NCBI RefSeq assembly: GCF_013204885.1 | Contig: NZ_JABMKX010000006.1 | Location: forward strand, 186,001 to 250,000 | Length of the DNA: 64,000 bases | DNA from: Paenibacillus tritici | GTDB lineage: Bacteria > Bacillota > Bacilli > Paenibacillales > Paenibacillaceae | Reading direction: 5' to 3' | In this document: positions 5,072 to 13,843 of the stretch, one piece after another | How the letters are laid out: each line of letters begins with the position of its first letter | Position numbering within the stretch: position 1 is the first letter of the stretch | Program-made: the position numbers and the translations under genes | The notes under the pieces: generated by a model | The model's input: only the letters and a program-made list of their open reading frames with translations | What the model was told of the DNA's origin: nothing | Databases searched by the model: none

Positions 5072-5692
5072 ATGCAGCAGGATTTGCAGCCAGGGCAAGG
5101 CGAAGTGATAGAATCTAACGGCCAGAGCCCCCAGAAGCCTAAGAATGAAGTCCTGGAATGGATTAAAGCGATAGCAATTGCATTGGTTCTGGTTATTCTA
5201 ATACGCTGGCTTTTGTTCAAACCGTTTATCGTAGACGGGCCTTCTATGAAGCCTAACTTCCATACCGGCGAACGTGTTATTGTAAACGAAATTCTCTATG
5301 ATATCCGCAAGCCGCAGCGTGGCGAAGTTATTGTGTTCCATGTGCCCTCTGAAGGCAGAGACTTCATCAAACGTGTCATTGGTGTCGCGGGCGATAAGGT
5401 TAAGGTTGAAGGGGATGTCGTTACGGTGAACGGGGAGCCTGTGAACGAAACGTATATCCAGGGCGCGATTGATGAAGCGCATAATAATAACATTTTGTAC
5501 AATGATAAGAACTTCCCGAATGAAAAGTTTACAGACGACACTGTGCCGGAAGGACATGTGTTTGTGATGGGGGATAACCGCTCAGACAGTACGGACAGCC
5601 GGATGATCGGTTATGTGCCGCTGGGTGATATTGTCGGCCGTGCAGACCTTATTTTCTGGCCGGTGAAGGATATCTCATTCATTAATCATTAA
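5072..5692 (+). CDS. lepB: Type I signal peptidase
   Basis: This 206-residue S26 family peptidase cleaves signal peptides from exported proteins at the outer face of the membrane. After a 30-residue cytoplasmic tail there is a single transmembrane helix (about 31-49). The catalytic Ser58 lies in GPSMKP and the general-base Lys100 in RDFIKRVIG. The box E motif GDNRSDSTDSR follows. This is the single-pass, SipS-like Gram-positive architecture. It is followed 29 bp later by rbgA. Confidence 0.96.
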   Translation: MQQDLQPGQGEVIESNGQSPQKPKNEVLEWIKAIAIALVLVILIRWLLFKPFIVDGPSMKPNFHTGERVIVNEILYDIRKPQRGEVIVFHVPSEGRDFIKRVIGVAGDKVKVEGDVVTVNGEPVNETYIQGAIDEAHNNNILYNDKNFPNEKFTDDTVPEGHVFVMGDNRSDSTDSRMIGYVPLGDIVGRADLIFWPVKDISFINH

Positions 5693-5721
5693 GCTGACAG
5701 AAGTCAAAGGAGGTGACGGCA

Positions 5722-6582
5722 ATGGCCATTCAATGGTTTCCTGGTCATATGACGAAGGCTAGACGGCAAATCGAGGATAAGCTGAAGCTGATTGATGTTG
5801 CAATAGAACTGCTTGACTCCCGTCTGCCGCTTTCCAGCCGCAATCCGATGATTGACGATATTTTGCGGGACAAGCCAAGGCTGATTATTCTGAATAAAGC
5901 GGATCTGGCCGATCCGGAAGCTACACGCAAGTGGCTGGCTTACTTCAAGGCGCAGGGTCATGTTGCCTATCCGGTAGATGCTTCTACCGGGAGCGGGATC
6001 AAGGAAATTCCAGAGCAGGTCAAGCTGCTGCTGAAGGACAAGATCGACCGGCAAATTTCCAGAGGCATTAATCCGCGCGCAATGCGGGCATTGATCGTAG
6101 GAATCCCCAACGTAGGCAAATCGACTCTCATTAACCGGATGGCAGGAAGAAGTATTGCGATCACCGGTGACCGCCCAGGGGTTACCAAGGGACAGCAGTG
6201 GATCAAAACGGGCGGTAATCTGGAGCTTCTGGATACCCCCGGTATCCTCTGGCCGAAGTTCGAGGATCAGACGGTAGGCTATAAGCTGGCAGTAACCGGA
6301 GCTATTAAGGAAGAGATTCTGAATATTGAGGATATCGCCTTTTATGCGGTGAAATATCTGGTGAAGGATTACGGAAGCCGGTTCCAGGAACGCTTCGGTA
6401 TCGACAAGCTGCCTGAGGATCTGGAGAACCCGGACGAAATCGTGGCTGTTATGGAAGCAGTCGGACGTAAGCGCGGGTGTCTGATGAGCGGCGGCCGTGT
6501 AGATCTGGAGAAGGCTTCACGCGCACTTCTGCATGAACTTCGTGCCGGTAAGCTCGGACGGTTCACGCTGGAGACGCCTTAA
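5722..6582 (+). CDS. rbgA: Ribosome biogenesis GTPase A
   Basis: This 286-residue circularly permuted GTPase (YlqF) acts in late 50S assembly. The motif order is permuted as expected: G4 NKAD at 58-61, then G1 GIPNVGKS at 127-134, then G3 DTPG at 171-174. A C-terminal ANTAR-like helical domain follows. ATG 5722 follows AAAGGAGGTGA; the GTG nine bases upstream overlaps that site. It sits between lepB and rnhB as in B. subtilis, and a terminator follows. Confidence 0.97.
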   Translation: MAIQWFPGHMTKARRQIEDKLKLIDVAIELLDSRLPLSSRNPMIDDILRDKPRLIILNKADLADPEATRKWLAYFKAQGHVAYPVDASTGSGIKEIPEQVKLLLKDKIDRQISRGINPRAMRALIVGIPNVGKSTLINRMAGRSIAITGDRPGVTKGQQWIKTGGNLELLDTPGILWPKFEDQTVGYKLAVTGAIKEEILNIEDIAFYAVKYLVKDYGSRFQERFGIDKLPEDLENPDEIVAVMEAVGRKRGCLMSGGRVDLEKASRALLHELRAGKLGRFTLETP

Positions 6583-6607
6583 TAGCAGAGAGTGTTGTGT
6601 GGAATGG

Positions 6608-6642
6608 AAGAGCCATCCGTGTAAGTGGACTGGCTCTTTTTT
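6608..6642 (+). terminator. Terminator after rbgA
   Basis: AAGAGCCA (6608-6615) and TGGCTCTT (6631-6638), with inner TCC/GGA, form a hairpin running into six T residues. Confidence 0.85.
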
Positions 6643-7018
6643 GCGTGGACAATGAGGCAGGGAATGGAATTCTACAACGTGTTTGGTTATTGGAATAGGT
6701 GATTGCAAAGTGTTGTAATGAATGCAACATGGATGGATAGCTGCCTGTGTGTTCTGCTGGATTGTTGCAGGAATTGCAGGATATGTCCCGTTAAGCTGCT
6801 TGAAGGACAAGAATTGCTGTTTTTTATACAACTTTTTTGGAATTGCGCAGTATTAATGAAGGGAAAGTTGCATTTGGTGCAGAATATTTAGTTCGGATAT
6901 TGGGGTTAGATAGGAATTATGGGAATTATAAGTTCCTTTGAGATTCGTAGTTGTTATATATTCGTAGGATGATCATAGATGTAGCTTAGTTTAATTTTAA
7001 TGGGCAGGTGGAGAGACG
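6643..7018. other. AT-rich intergenic region before rnhB
   Basis: About 375 bp contain no convincing gene. A 62-codon Cys-rich frame (6703-6891) has a poorly spaced ribosome-binding site and no recognisable content. The stretch is notable for repeated TTGCA/TGCAA words (near 6704, 6734, 6765, 6775, 6870). Confidence 0.4.
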
Positions 7019-7651
7019 GTGAGTGAGATTGATATGCTTTTTTATGAAAAAGAAGGCTGGGAGCAATCCTTCCGCCATATCGCGGGTGTGGATGAAGTGG
7101 GCAGAGGCTGCTTGTTCGGGGATGTGGTGGCGGCAGCGGTCATTCTCCCGGCGGGGCTGATCATTGAGGGAGTGGACGACTCCAAGAAGCTGACAGCCAA
7201 AAAGCGTGACGCCTTGTATGAGATCATCATGGAACAGGCGCTCGCTGTAAGTGTAGGGCATGTTGAGTCCGCAGTTATTGATGAAATAAATATTAAGCAG
7301 GCTGCACGACTGGCGATGCGCAAGGCAGTAGAAGGATTAAGCCAGCAGCCGGACTATATGCTTATTGATGCGGAGAAGGTAGACTTGCCCTTGCCACAGC
7401 GTTCCATTATTAAAGGGGATGCCAACAGTCAGTCGATTGCTGCCGCTTCGATTGTAGCCAAGGTTACACGTGACCGGCTCTGTGAAGGTGTGTGGGAGGA
7501 ATTATACCCGGATTACGGGATCAAAGTACATAAAGGATACGCAACCAAGCTGCACCGCGAACAAATTAAGACGCTGGGCGTAACGCCGATGCACCGGCGC
7601 AGCTTCATCGGCAATATTCTGGCTGAGCAGGAGCAGTTATCTTTATTCTAA
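7019..7651 (+). CDS. rnhB: Ribonuclease HII
   Basis: This 210-residue enzyme cleaves RNA in RNA-DNA hybrids and starts ribonucleotide excision repair. Active-site acidic residues are visible: Asp25 and Glu26 in GVDEVGRG, Asp in DDSKKL, and Asp in MLIDAEKV. The substrate-recognition loop and the conserved YPDYGI/HKGY region are also present. GTG at 7019 is preceded by AGGTGGAGAG; an ATG five codons later is an alternative. It is followed by ylqG as in B. subtilis. Confidence 0.95.
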   Translation: MSEIDMLFYEKEGWEQSFRHIAGVDEVGRGCLFGDVVAAAVILPAGLIIEGVDDSKKLTAKKRDALYEIIMEQALAVSVGHVESAVIDEINIKQAARLAMRKAVEGLSQQPDYMLIDAEKVDLPLPQRSIIKGDANSQSIAAASIVAKVTRDRLCEGVWEELYPDYGIKVHKGYATKLHREQIKTLGVTPMHRRSFIGNILAEQEQLSLF

Positions 7652-7723
7652 TGAAGTTACGCAGATAATCACAAACGAACGCAATCTACCGATATAAGTA
7701 GAAAGGGAAGGGAGGCGGACAAC

Positions 7724-10036
7724 ATGAATATCGGATCACTGGTTCGTAGTTTGCTCGGTGACAGCAAGGCGGGAGAAGCTAAATCTGTCGAGCTTAAGCA
7801 AGGTCAGGTTGTTCGCGGGGTTGTGCTGAGCGTATCGGATTCAGGAAAAGAAGCTGTGGTGCAGATTCAGGGAACGCCGGTGCGGGCGGAACTGGAAACA
7901 CCACTGGCAGCAGGACAGACGCTGAACCTGCAGGTGGGTGCGCCCGGAGAAGGCGGTTTGCCGGTGCTTAAGCCGGTCTCACTAGGGGAGGCGGCCCTCG
8001 TCTCGGCGCAGAGTATGGGAGAGGCCATCGAATCGCTTGGACTTGCCAATTCCAAGGCTGGACGGGAGATTGTCCAGGCGATGCAAGCCGGAGGCCTGGC
8101 CTTCACCAAAGAGACTGCAGCGAAGCTGGATGCGGTCATGAATGCCAAACCTCCGGGCGTACCTGTCTCAGAGTGGCTGGAGGCGGCGGTGATCTCAGTG
8201 AAGCGCGGGTTGCCCGTGACGGCTGAGACAGTGAGAGGATTGCAGCAGGCCGTATTCGGACCGAAGCTGCATCAACTGCTGGCGAATCTGGAAGCGGAGC
8301 TGAACGTATGGGCGCAGCAAAGTGCTGATGGTGAAGGCGCAGGTGACACTGACGGGCTGAGCAGACCTGCGGCTGGATTGCTGACAGGCGGGGCGAATGC
8401 GGCCATAACTGGCAACACGTTAGCCAGTGCTCTCCCGGGAGCGACGGCAGATTTGAATGCTCAGGCGGTAAAAACAGGCGGTGCGGGAACCGCTGCTTCT
8501 GGCCCTGCTGGCAGCATCGGTAATAATGGTAGTACGGTGCAGACTTCGGGCGCTATTGGACAGGCTGTGCTGGCGCAGCCTGGGGATGCAGATGGCGCGG
8601 GAGCCGCAACGGGAGTGCGTGACGGTGCAGGGAATGTAGCAGGTGCGGGGAATGCTGCTGGAGTTGCTGGAGCGCGAGACGGAGCTGGGAATGTTGCTGG
8701 AGTGCGCAACGGAGCGGGAACTGCTACTGGAGCGCGAGACGGAGTGGGAGCTGCTACTGGAGCGCGAGACGGAGTGGGAGCGGGAGCTGCCGCTGGAATG
8801 CGTGACGGCACGGGGAATGCTGCTGGAGTGCGTGAGGCTACGGGAACTGCCGCTGGAGCGCGAGAAGGCGCAGGGAATGCTTCTGGAATGCGTGACGGCT
8901 CGGGGAATGTTGCTGGAGTGCGTGACGGTGTGGGAAATGCCGCTGGAATGCGAGACGGTGCAGGGAATGTATCGGGAGCGCGAGAAGGTATAGGCAACGC
9001 AGCAGGGATACGTGACGGTATGGGGAATGCCCCTGGAGCGCGAGACGGTACGGGTGTTGCTGCTGGAATTCGCGAAGGCGCGGAGAATGCAATGGGAGTG
9101 AGGGAAGTCACGGGGAACGCAGCTGGAATGCGAGACGGTGCGGGAGCCACAGTGGGAGCGCGTGAAGCTGCGGGACCAGCCCTGCTCGCGAAGCTGCAGG
9201 GCGTGCTCTCCGAGCTGCGCGGCAGCCTGCCGCAGCTCGCTGCCGTGCCCCCCGCCTCCGGCGCGGCGGGCGGCAGCCCCTCCCCAGCGGCTGCGCCGCC
9301 GCTGGGGAACACAGCCCCGCCAGCACCGGCGGGGCAAGACCCGGTCCCCGCTGCACCGCGCGGGGACACTGCCGCCACCCAGGGGACAGACCCCTGGGTG
9401 GGGCGGATCTTGAAGCTGCTCGGTGCGGAGCACGAGCAGCAGGTCTTGCGCGGCGGCGGAGCGGGAGCCGCGCCGGTGGCGTCCGGCGGCGCAGAAGATG
9501 CCGCCGGGACGCTCAAGGGCGTGCTGCTGCAGGTGCTCGGCAGCAGTGAGATCCCGCCCGCGGTCAAGGAAGCCGCGGGCCAGCTGGTACAGCAGCTGAC
9601 GGGTCAGCAGCTGCTGCTGAATACGGACCGCACCGCGCCGTTCGCGCAGGTGACGATGTTCCTGCCGCTGCAGGGGCCGGACGGCCGGGAGACGGCCTCC
9701 GTCCACATCCAGTCACGGCGCGGCCGCAAAGGGGAGCTGGATGCGGCGAATTGCCGCCTGTGGTTTGACCTGGACATGAAGCAGCTGGGCCAGACGATGG
9801 TGGATGTGCAGGTGGTGGACCGGATTGTCAGCCTGAGGCTGCATAACGATCAGCCTTGGGTGCTGGAGCTGCTGGAAGGGCGCCGCGAGGAGATCAAGGC
9901 GGCGGTGGAATCCATTGGTTATCAGCTGTCCAGCCTGCGCACCGACCCGTTACCGGAGCTAAGTGTGGCGGCAGCGGCGGCCAAGCCGTCCGATTATGCT
10001 CCGAATGAGTACAAAGGAGTAGATTACCGCATATGA
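7724..10036 (+). CDS. ylqG: YlqG-like protein with FliK-type C-terminus and decapeptide repeats
   Basis: A 770-residue homologue by position of B. subtilis YlqG. Residues 1-270 contain an OB-like basic N-terminus and helical segments. Residues 295 to about 484 are roughly 18 imperfect tandem copies of a ten-residue unit with consensus [AV]-A-G-[AVMI]-R-[DE]-G-x-G-N, encoded by 30-bp repeats. A Pro/Ala-rich and extremely GC-rich segment (9180-9560) follows. The C-terminal 150 residues (FAQVTMFLPLQG through LSSLRTDPLPE) resemble the hook-length control (Flg_hook/FliK) domain. It overlaps ylqH, an FlhB C-terminal-like protein, which again mirrors a FliK-FlhB pairing. Function is unknown; a link to flagellar export is inference. 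Confidence 0.85.
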   Translation: MNIGSLVRSLLGDSKAGEAKSVELKQGQVVRGVVLSVSDSGKEAVVQIQGTPVRAELETPLAAGQTLNLQVGAPGEGGLPVLKPVSLGEAALVSAQSMGEAIESLGLANSKAGREIVQAMQAGGLAFTKETAAKLDAVMNAKPPGVPVSEWLEAAVISVKRGLPVTAETVRGLQQAVFGPKLHQLLANLEAELNVWAQQSADGEGAGDTDGLSRPAAGLLTGGANAAITGNTLASALPGATADLNAQAVKTGGAGTAASGPAGSIGNNGSTVQTSGAIGQAVLAQPGDADGAGAATGVRDGAGNVAGAGNAAGVAGARDGAGNVAGVRNGAGTATGARDGVGAATGARDGVGAGAAAGMRDGTGNAAGVREATGTAAGAREGAGNASGMRDGSGNVAGVRDGVGNAAGMRDGAGNVSGAREGIGNAAGIRDGMGNAPGARDGTGVAAGIREGAENAMGVREVTGNAAGMRDGAGATVGAREAAGPALLAKLQGVLSELRGSLPQLAAVPPASGAAGGSPSPAAAPPLGNTAPPAPAGQDPVPAAPRGDTAATQGTDPWVGRILKLLGAEHEQQVLRGGGAGAAPVASGGAEDAAGTLKGVLLQVLGSSEIPPAVKEAAGQLVQQLTGQQLLLNTDRTAPFAQVTMFLPLQGPDGRETASVHIQSRRGRKGELDAANCRLWFDLDMKQLGQTMVDVQVVDRIVSLRLHNDQPWVLELLEGRREEIKAAVESIGYQLSSLRTDPLPELSVAAAAAKPSDYAPNEYKGVDYRI
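8606..9175 (+). repeat. Tandem 30-bp repeats inside ylqG
   Basis: About 18 degenerate copies of a 30-bp unit (core GGAxxGCxGCTGGAxTGCGTGACGG-like) encode the decapeptide array. Copies differ mainly at third positions and at the A/V/M/I and D/E sites. The repeat keeps frame throughout. Confidence 0.85.
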
Positions 10037-10335
10037 GTGAGTCTGAGCAAAAGGTTCCGCAGAACCTCAAGAAGGCGGTGGCCCTCAAATATATTCCGGG
10101 TCAAAGCGAGGCTCCGGTAGTTGTCGCTAAGGGACAGGGACCGGTAGCCGATCTCATTCTGCAAAAAGCAAAGGAAAACGGAGTGGCTGTGCAGGAGGAT
10201 GCGGCGCTGGTAGAGGTTCTGTCGAAGCTTGATCTCGATCAGCAAATTCCTCCTCAGCTGTATCAGCTGGTAGCGGAGATTCTTAGCTATGTGTACCAGA
10301 GTGACCGGACCGCCGGGGAACGGAGACAGAAGTGA
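10033..10335 (+). CDS. ylqH: YlqH, orphan FlhB C-terminal-like protein
   Basis: This 100-residue protein aligns by eye with the cytoplasmic C-terminal domain of FlhB (41393-42487 here). Shared landmarks are ALKY, EAPxxxAKGQ, VAxxIxxxAKExGV and VPxxLxxxVAExLxYVY. It lacks the transmembrane part and the NPTH autocleavage motif. The ATG overlaps the ylqG stop by 4 nt, so translation is coupled. In FlhB this domain switches export specificity in contact with FliK, so the ylqG-ylqH pair may be a soluble analogue. That role is inferred. Confidence 0.88.
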   Translation: MSESEQKVPQNLKKAVALKYIPGQSEAPVVVAKGQGPVADLILQKAKENGVAVQEDAALVEVLSKLDLDQQIPPQLYQLVAEILSYVYQSDRTAGERRQK

Positions 10336-10718
10336 ACGCCCGGGCGGACGGCGGAAGCTACACCCGCAAAGAGAAAGGCGCCGCTGCCGAGCAGGCGGCA
10401 AGATTGTACTTGACTTCAAGGGGGTATCTGATCAAAGAATGTAACTGGCGCTGCCGCAGCGGAGAGCTGGATATCATTGCAGAATATGAAGGGGGACTGA
10501 TCTTCATTGAGGTGCGTAGCCGGAGCGGATCAGCCGCGCAGGGTACCGCAGAAGAGTCGGTCGATGAACGCAAAATCCGTCAGGTGAGAAATACAGCTCA
10601 GGTATATCTACATATGCAGAATATGCATCAGGCAGTGATCTCCTTTGATGTGATCGCTGTGCAGCTTAATGCGGATTTGAGCATTGCCTCGCTCCGGCAT
10701 ATCCGGGAGGCATTTTAG
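10332..10718 (+). CDS. YraN family (UPF0102) endonuclease-like protein
   Basis: This 128-residue protein begins at a GTG that overlaps the ylqH stop by 4 nt. It contains the YraN signature GxxxExxAxxYLxxxGYxIxxxNWRCRxGELDII followed by FIEVRSR. This is the (E/D)-D-EVK arrangement of the restriction-endonuclease-like fold: Asp in GELDII, then Glu in IEV, with Arg replacing the usual Lys. The cellular role of the family is not established; a part in recombination or DNA processing has been proposed. It is close to comM and dprA here. Confidence 0.9.
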   Translation: MNARADGGSYTRKEKGAAAEQAARLYLTSRGYLIKECNWRCRSGELDIIAEYEGGLIFIEVRSRSGSAAQGTAEESVDERKIRQVRNTAQVYLHMQNMHQAVISFDVIAVQLNADLSIASLRHIREAF

Positions 10719-10894
10719 CTTTTTGGCTGTCCTTTACAGGACGGTGTAGTCGTTTCCGCTTGAAATATGCCTTCTATTTCTCGCTGAAACGTACGATAAT
10801 CCTTGACATAAGCTGGACTTCATGGGTCATTTCTCAAAAGAAATGGGTAAACATTAGTGTGACTTTTAATGCCACCATGAGGAGGGCTGCCGGA

Positions 10895-11308
10895 ATGAGG
10901 AATCAACCAATGAATATACAGGTAAGCTTCACTTGCCAATATTGCGAGCATAATGTAGTAGCGGAACTTGGCGCAGAGCCCTTATCAGTTGTACACTGCA
11001 GTAATTGCAACAAGACATTTACCGTTATGCGTCCTGCAATAGCGGAAGAGATATTGATTGACTGGGAGAATGAAGCATTATTCCACAAGATGCGTGCCGA
11101 GAAAACCCAAGACAGTAATAGCAGCCTCTTGTCGCTGGTCATCAATGTGATCGAGCTGCTGACCTGGCGGGATAAGGGCAATGGACAAGTAGAGGCGATT
11201 AAGGAAATGCGCCAATGGCTGATCGAGCATGAAGAAGCCCCGCCGGTGGCAGAATTAATACAAATGGATGTGAACCGGCGAGCGGGCAAGCGGAATTGGC
11301 GTGAATAA
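10895..11308 (+). CDS. Zinc-ribbon protein, unknown function
   Basis: ATG at 10895 follows GAGGAGGG; the longer open frame back to 10760 has no ribosome-binding site. The 137-residue product begins with a four-cysteine zinc ribbon (CQYC and CSNC knuckles) typical of MJ0042-type fingers. A helical domain rich in acidic residues follows. I do not recognise a named family. It lies between the yraN-like gene and the metallophosphatase. A possible weak promoter lies in 10740-10830. Confidence 0.7.
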   Translation: MRNQPMNIQVSFTCQYCEHNVVAELGAEPLSVVHCSNCNKTFTVMRPAIAEEILIDWENEALFHKMRAEKTQDSNSSLLSLVINVIELLTWRDKGNGQVEAIKEMRQWLIEHEEAPPVAELIQMDVNRRAGKRNWRE

Positions 11309-11342
11309 GGCCTAAATGGCGCTGGCGAAAGGGGAAGATGTA

Positions 11343-11852
11343 TTGTCCAGAGTGTATTTTACCTCAGATCATCATTTTGGCCACAAGCTGATCATAGATT
11401 TTGAATCACGGCCTTTTGCGGATGCCGAAGAGATGGACCAGGCGATGATTGCAAGCTGGAATGCTGTGGTCGGCAAAGAGGACAAGGTATTTCATCTGGG
11501 CGACTTCTCCTTTTTGAATCAGGCGGATACCCGAAATATCGTATCTGCCCTGAACGGTTATAAAATACTGATTCTCGGCAATCACGACCGCGGGCGCGGA
11601 CGGGCCTGGTGGCTTGCGGCCGGGTTTGACGAGGTCAGTGAATACCCGCTGATCTATAAGGAGTTTTTTCTGCTCTCTCATGAGCCTATGTATATGAACA
11701 AGCATATGCCTTACGTGAATGTGCATGGACATATTCATGGGCAGAGGTATGAAGGCAATCATCATTTTAACATTTGTGTGGAGCACTGGAATTACACTCC
11801 GTTGTCCTTTGAACAGATAAGAGATGCCGTTACTGCCAGCGAAGAGGGCTGA
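11343..11852 (+). CDS. Calcineurin-like metallophosphoesterase
   Basis: The metallophosphoesterase motifs appear in order: SDHHFGH (D-x-H type metal site), HLGDFSF (GD), LGNHDRGRG (GNHD), SHEP, and HGHIHG (GHxH). This is the short phage/bacterial-type enzyme of about 170 residues. TTG at 11343 preceded by AAAGGGG is the likely start; an ATG at 11316 in the same frame is possible but has no ribosome-binding site. The substrate is unknown; related small enzymes hydrolyse nucleotides or phosphodiesters. Confidence 0.85.
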   Translation: MSRVYFTSDHHFGHKLIIDFESRPFADAEEMDQAMIASWNAVVGKEDKVFHLGDFSFLNQADTRNIVSALNGYKILILGNHDRGRGRAWWLAAGFDEVSEYPLIYKEFFLLSHEPMYMNKHMPYVNVHGHIHGQRYEGNHHFNICVEHWNYTPLSFEQIRDAVTASEEG

Positions 11853-11938
11853 ATTAAATGATACTTTGGTCACAGATGCACAATTATGCAAGACTAATGA
11901 AGTTGCTGTTTTGTGCAGCGGGTTATGCGCAATAATCC

Positions 11939-11968
11939 TTGCATAGTGTGTAAGGTTCTGAGTATACT
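11939..11968 (+). promoter_or_regulatory. Sigma-A promoter of comM
   Basis: TTGCAT at 11939-11944 and TATACT at 11963-11968 are separated by 18 bp, about 95 bp upstream of the comM start. Confidence 0.5.
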
Positions 11969-12064
11969 GAAGTGAATAGAGCTGTCGGAAAAAGAGGAAG
12001 CACCTTTTTTCCTGGAAAATGAACGCCTCGTGCGGGCGTATTTCTGGAGAAGAGGTGTTTTTTG

Positions 12065-13753
12065 GTGTACGGAAAAATGCATAGCGCATGTTTGTATGGT
12101 ATTGAGGGTGTAATGATTGGAGTAGAGATTGATCTGTCGAACGGCTTGCCGCAGACCCATATCATAGGCTTGCCGGATTCGGCCGTCAGGGAAGCCGTGG
12201 AGAGAGTACGGGCAGCCGTGAAGAATTGCGGATACAGCTATCCCCAGCAGCGGGTTACGATTAATCTGGCACCTGCAGATCTGCGAAAGGAGGGATCGGC
12301 ATTCGATCTCGCCATCGCCCTGGGGATTCTGACAACAAGCGGCCAGCTTATTATGCCGGATGCCGGGAAAATGCTGCTTATCGGAGAATTGGCGCTGGAC
12401 GGCAGTCTGCGTCCGGTAAATGGAGTATTATCTATGGTTGAGGCTGCGCGCAAGGCCGGAATAGATGCGGTACTAGTTCCGCCAGGCAATGCTGCTGAGG
12501 CTTCCTTAGTATCGGGGATGATTGTGTATACGGCCGGACATTTGCAGCATCTGCCGCAGCCGGGCCAGCTTCTGCCGCCGATTCCGGCAGAGCCATCCGA
12601 AGAGTCCGCTTCCAGCCAACAGCAGGCCAGCTTGCCGTTTCCGGTAGCTGTGAGCATCGACGCCTCCTCCAGGAAGCGTCCACCGGTCCTTGTCCTGGAA
12701 CTGGACCATTTGAGATACAAGCCGGTAAGAGTATCCGGTCAATTGCAGCGACCTCGGCCAGATCATCTAATGATGGAAGATTACAGCGATGTAATCGGAC
12801 AGAATCATGTGAAGCGGGCGCTTACGATTGCTGCGGCCGGGATGCACAATATTATTCTGATTGGACCGCCGGGCACGGGTAAAACAATGCTAATTAAGCG
12901 GTTACCCGGCATCCTTCCTGACCTTAGCGATACGGAGTCGCTTGAGGTGATGAAGATATTCAGTGCTGCGGGGAAGCTAAGGGATGCCGGTGGAGATTTA
13001 TTGCGCAGCCGCCCGTTTCGTTCGCCCCATCACACAATCTCGGCAGCCGGATTGATCGGCGGCGGGGGAATCCCGAAGCCCGGGGAGGTTAGTCTTGCGC
13101 ACCGCGGCATTCTTTTTCTGGATGAGCTTCCTGAATTCTCCCGCACCGTGCTTGAAGTGCTCCGCCAGCCGCTGGAGGACGGGGTAGTGACGATCAGCCG
13201 GGCCAGGGCCACCTTCACCTTCCCCGCCCAGTTTCTGCTGGCTTGTTCTATGAATCCCTGCATGTGCGGGTTCCTCGGCAATGGCAGTACACAGCAGCGG
13301 TGCACCTGCAGTCAGGCCAAAATCGCCCAGTACCGGGCCAAAATCTCAGGCCCGCTGCTGGACCGGATGGACATGCAGGTTGATGTTCCGCGCCCCAGGG
13401 AATGGGACAGAGGCGCGCTTCCGGTGTCAACTGCACAGATGCGGGAAGAGGTTCTGCGGGCTCAAGCTGTTCAAGCGGAACGTTACAGCCATCTGCCGAT
13501 CTCCTGGAACAGCGAGCTGTCAGGGGCGGCATTGCGAAGGTATGCGGCGCTGCATGCTGAAGAAGAGCTGCTCCTGAATAGTATCCTGGAGAGCCTGGGG
13601 CTGAGCATGCGGGCGCATGACCGGATCATCAAGCTGGCCCGTACGATTGCCGATCTGGAAGGAGCGGCTGATATCGGCGCGGCGCATCTTGCCGAGGCGG
13701 TCCAATACCGCAATCTGGACCGGCAGGTGACGGCAGAGGAAGAGGAATACTGA
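12065..13753 (+). CDS. comM: ComM/YifB family Mg-chelatase-like AAA+ ATPase
   Basis: This 562-residue protein is of the family whose Vibrio/Haemophilus member ComM is a branch-migration helicase in natural transformation. An N-terminal Lon-like/ChlI domain (MYGKMHSACLYGIEG through about residue 170) precedes the AAA+ module. Walker A is GPPGTGKT (about 267-274) and Walker B is LFLDELPEF. The Cys-rich insert CSMNPCMCGF...CTC and the C-terminal Mg_chelatase_C domain follow. GTG 12065 gives the family-typical N-terminus; TTG at 12062 is equally spaced from AGAGGTG. dprA lies nearby, consistent with a DNA-uptake theme. Confidence 0.93.
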   Translation: MYGKMHSACLYGIEGVMIGVEIDLSNGLPQTHIIGLPDSAVREAVERVRAAVKNCGYSYPQQRVTINLAPADLRKEGSAFDLAIALGILTTSGQLIMPDAGKMLLIGELALDGSLRPVNGVLSMVEAARKAGIDAVLVPPGNAAEASLVSGMIVYTAGHLQHLPQPGQLLPPIPAEPSEESASSQQQASLPFPVAVSIDASSRKRPPVLVLELDHLRYKPVRVSGQLQRPRPDHLMMEDYSDVIGQNHVKRALTIAAAGMHNIILIGPPGTGKTMLIKRLPGILPDLSDTESLEVMKIFSAAGKLRDAGGDLLRSRPFRSPHHTISAAGLIGGGGIPKPGEVSLAHRGILFLDELPEFSRTVLEVLRQPLEDGVVTISRARATFTFPAQFLLACSMNPCMCGFLGNGSTQQRCTCSQAKIAQYRAKISGPLLDRMDMQVDVPRPREWDRGALPVSTAQMREEVLRAQAVQAERYSHLPISWNSELSGAALRRYAALHAEEELLLNSILESLGLSMRAHDRIIKLARTIADLEGAADIGAAHLAEAVQYRNLDRQVTAEEEEY

Positions 13754-13793
13754 GACTGTCCGGAGCGAACAGGGGCGGATAAGCCAATGCCAA

Positions 13794-13824
13794 ATACCCT
13801 GCCCGGGGCCGCCGGTCAGGGTAT
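13794..13824 (-). terminator. Terminator of ohr
   Basis: ATACCCTG (13794-13801) and CAGGGTAT (13817-13824) form a hairpin with a GC-rich loop. On the minus strand it is followed by TTTGG. It lies between the convergent comM and ohr. Confidence 0.5.
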
Positions 13825-13843
13825 GGACTCGCTGAAATGGCTA

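Noticed and set aside
6703..6891. 62-codon Cys-rich frame upstream of rnhB
   Set aside because: It starts with TTG only 3 nt from a weak AGGTG, the product is not protein-like, and there is no operon context.
8606..9175. CRISPR-like array (regular 30-bp repeats)
   Set aside because: The repeats are contiguous, degenerate and in frame with the protein; there are no spacers.
8420..9706. Long minus-strand open frames (428 and 368 codons) across ylqG
   Set aside because: They arise from the GC-rich, repeat-driven composition of ylqG, give low-complexity Ser/Arg- or Pro/Ala-rich products, have no ribosome-binding site and lie antisense to a clear gene.
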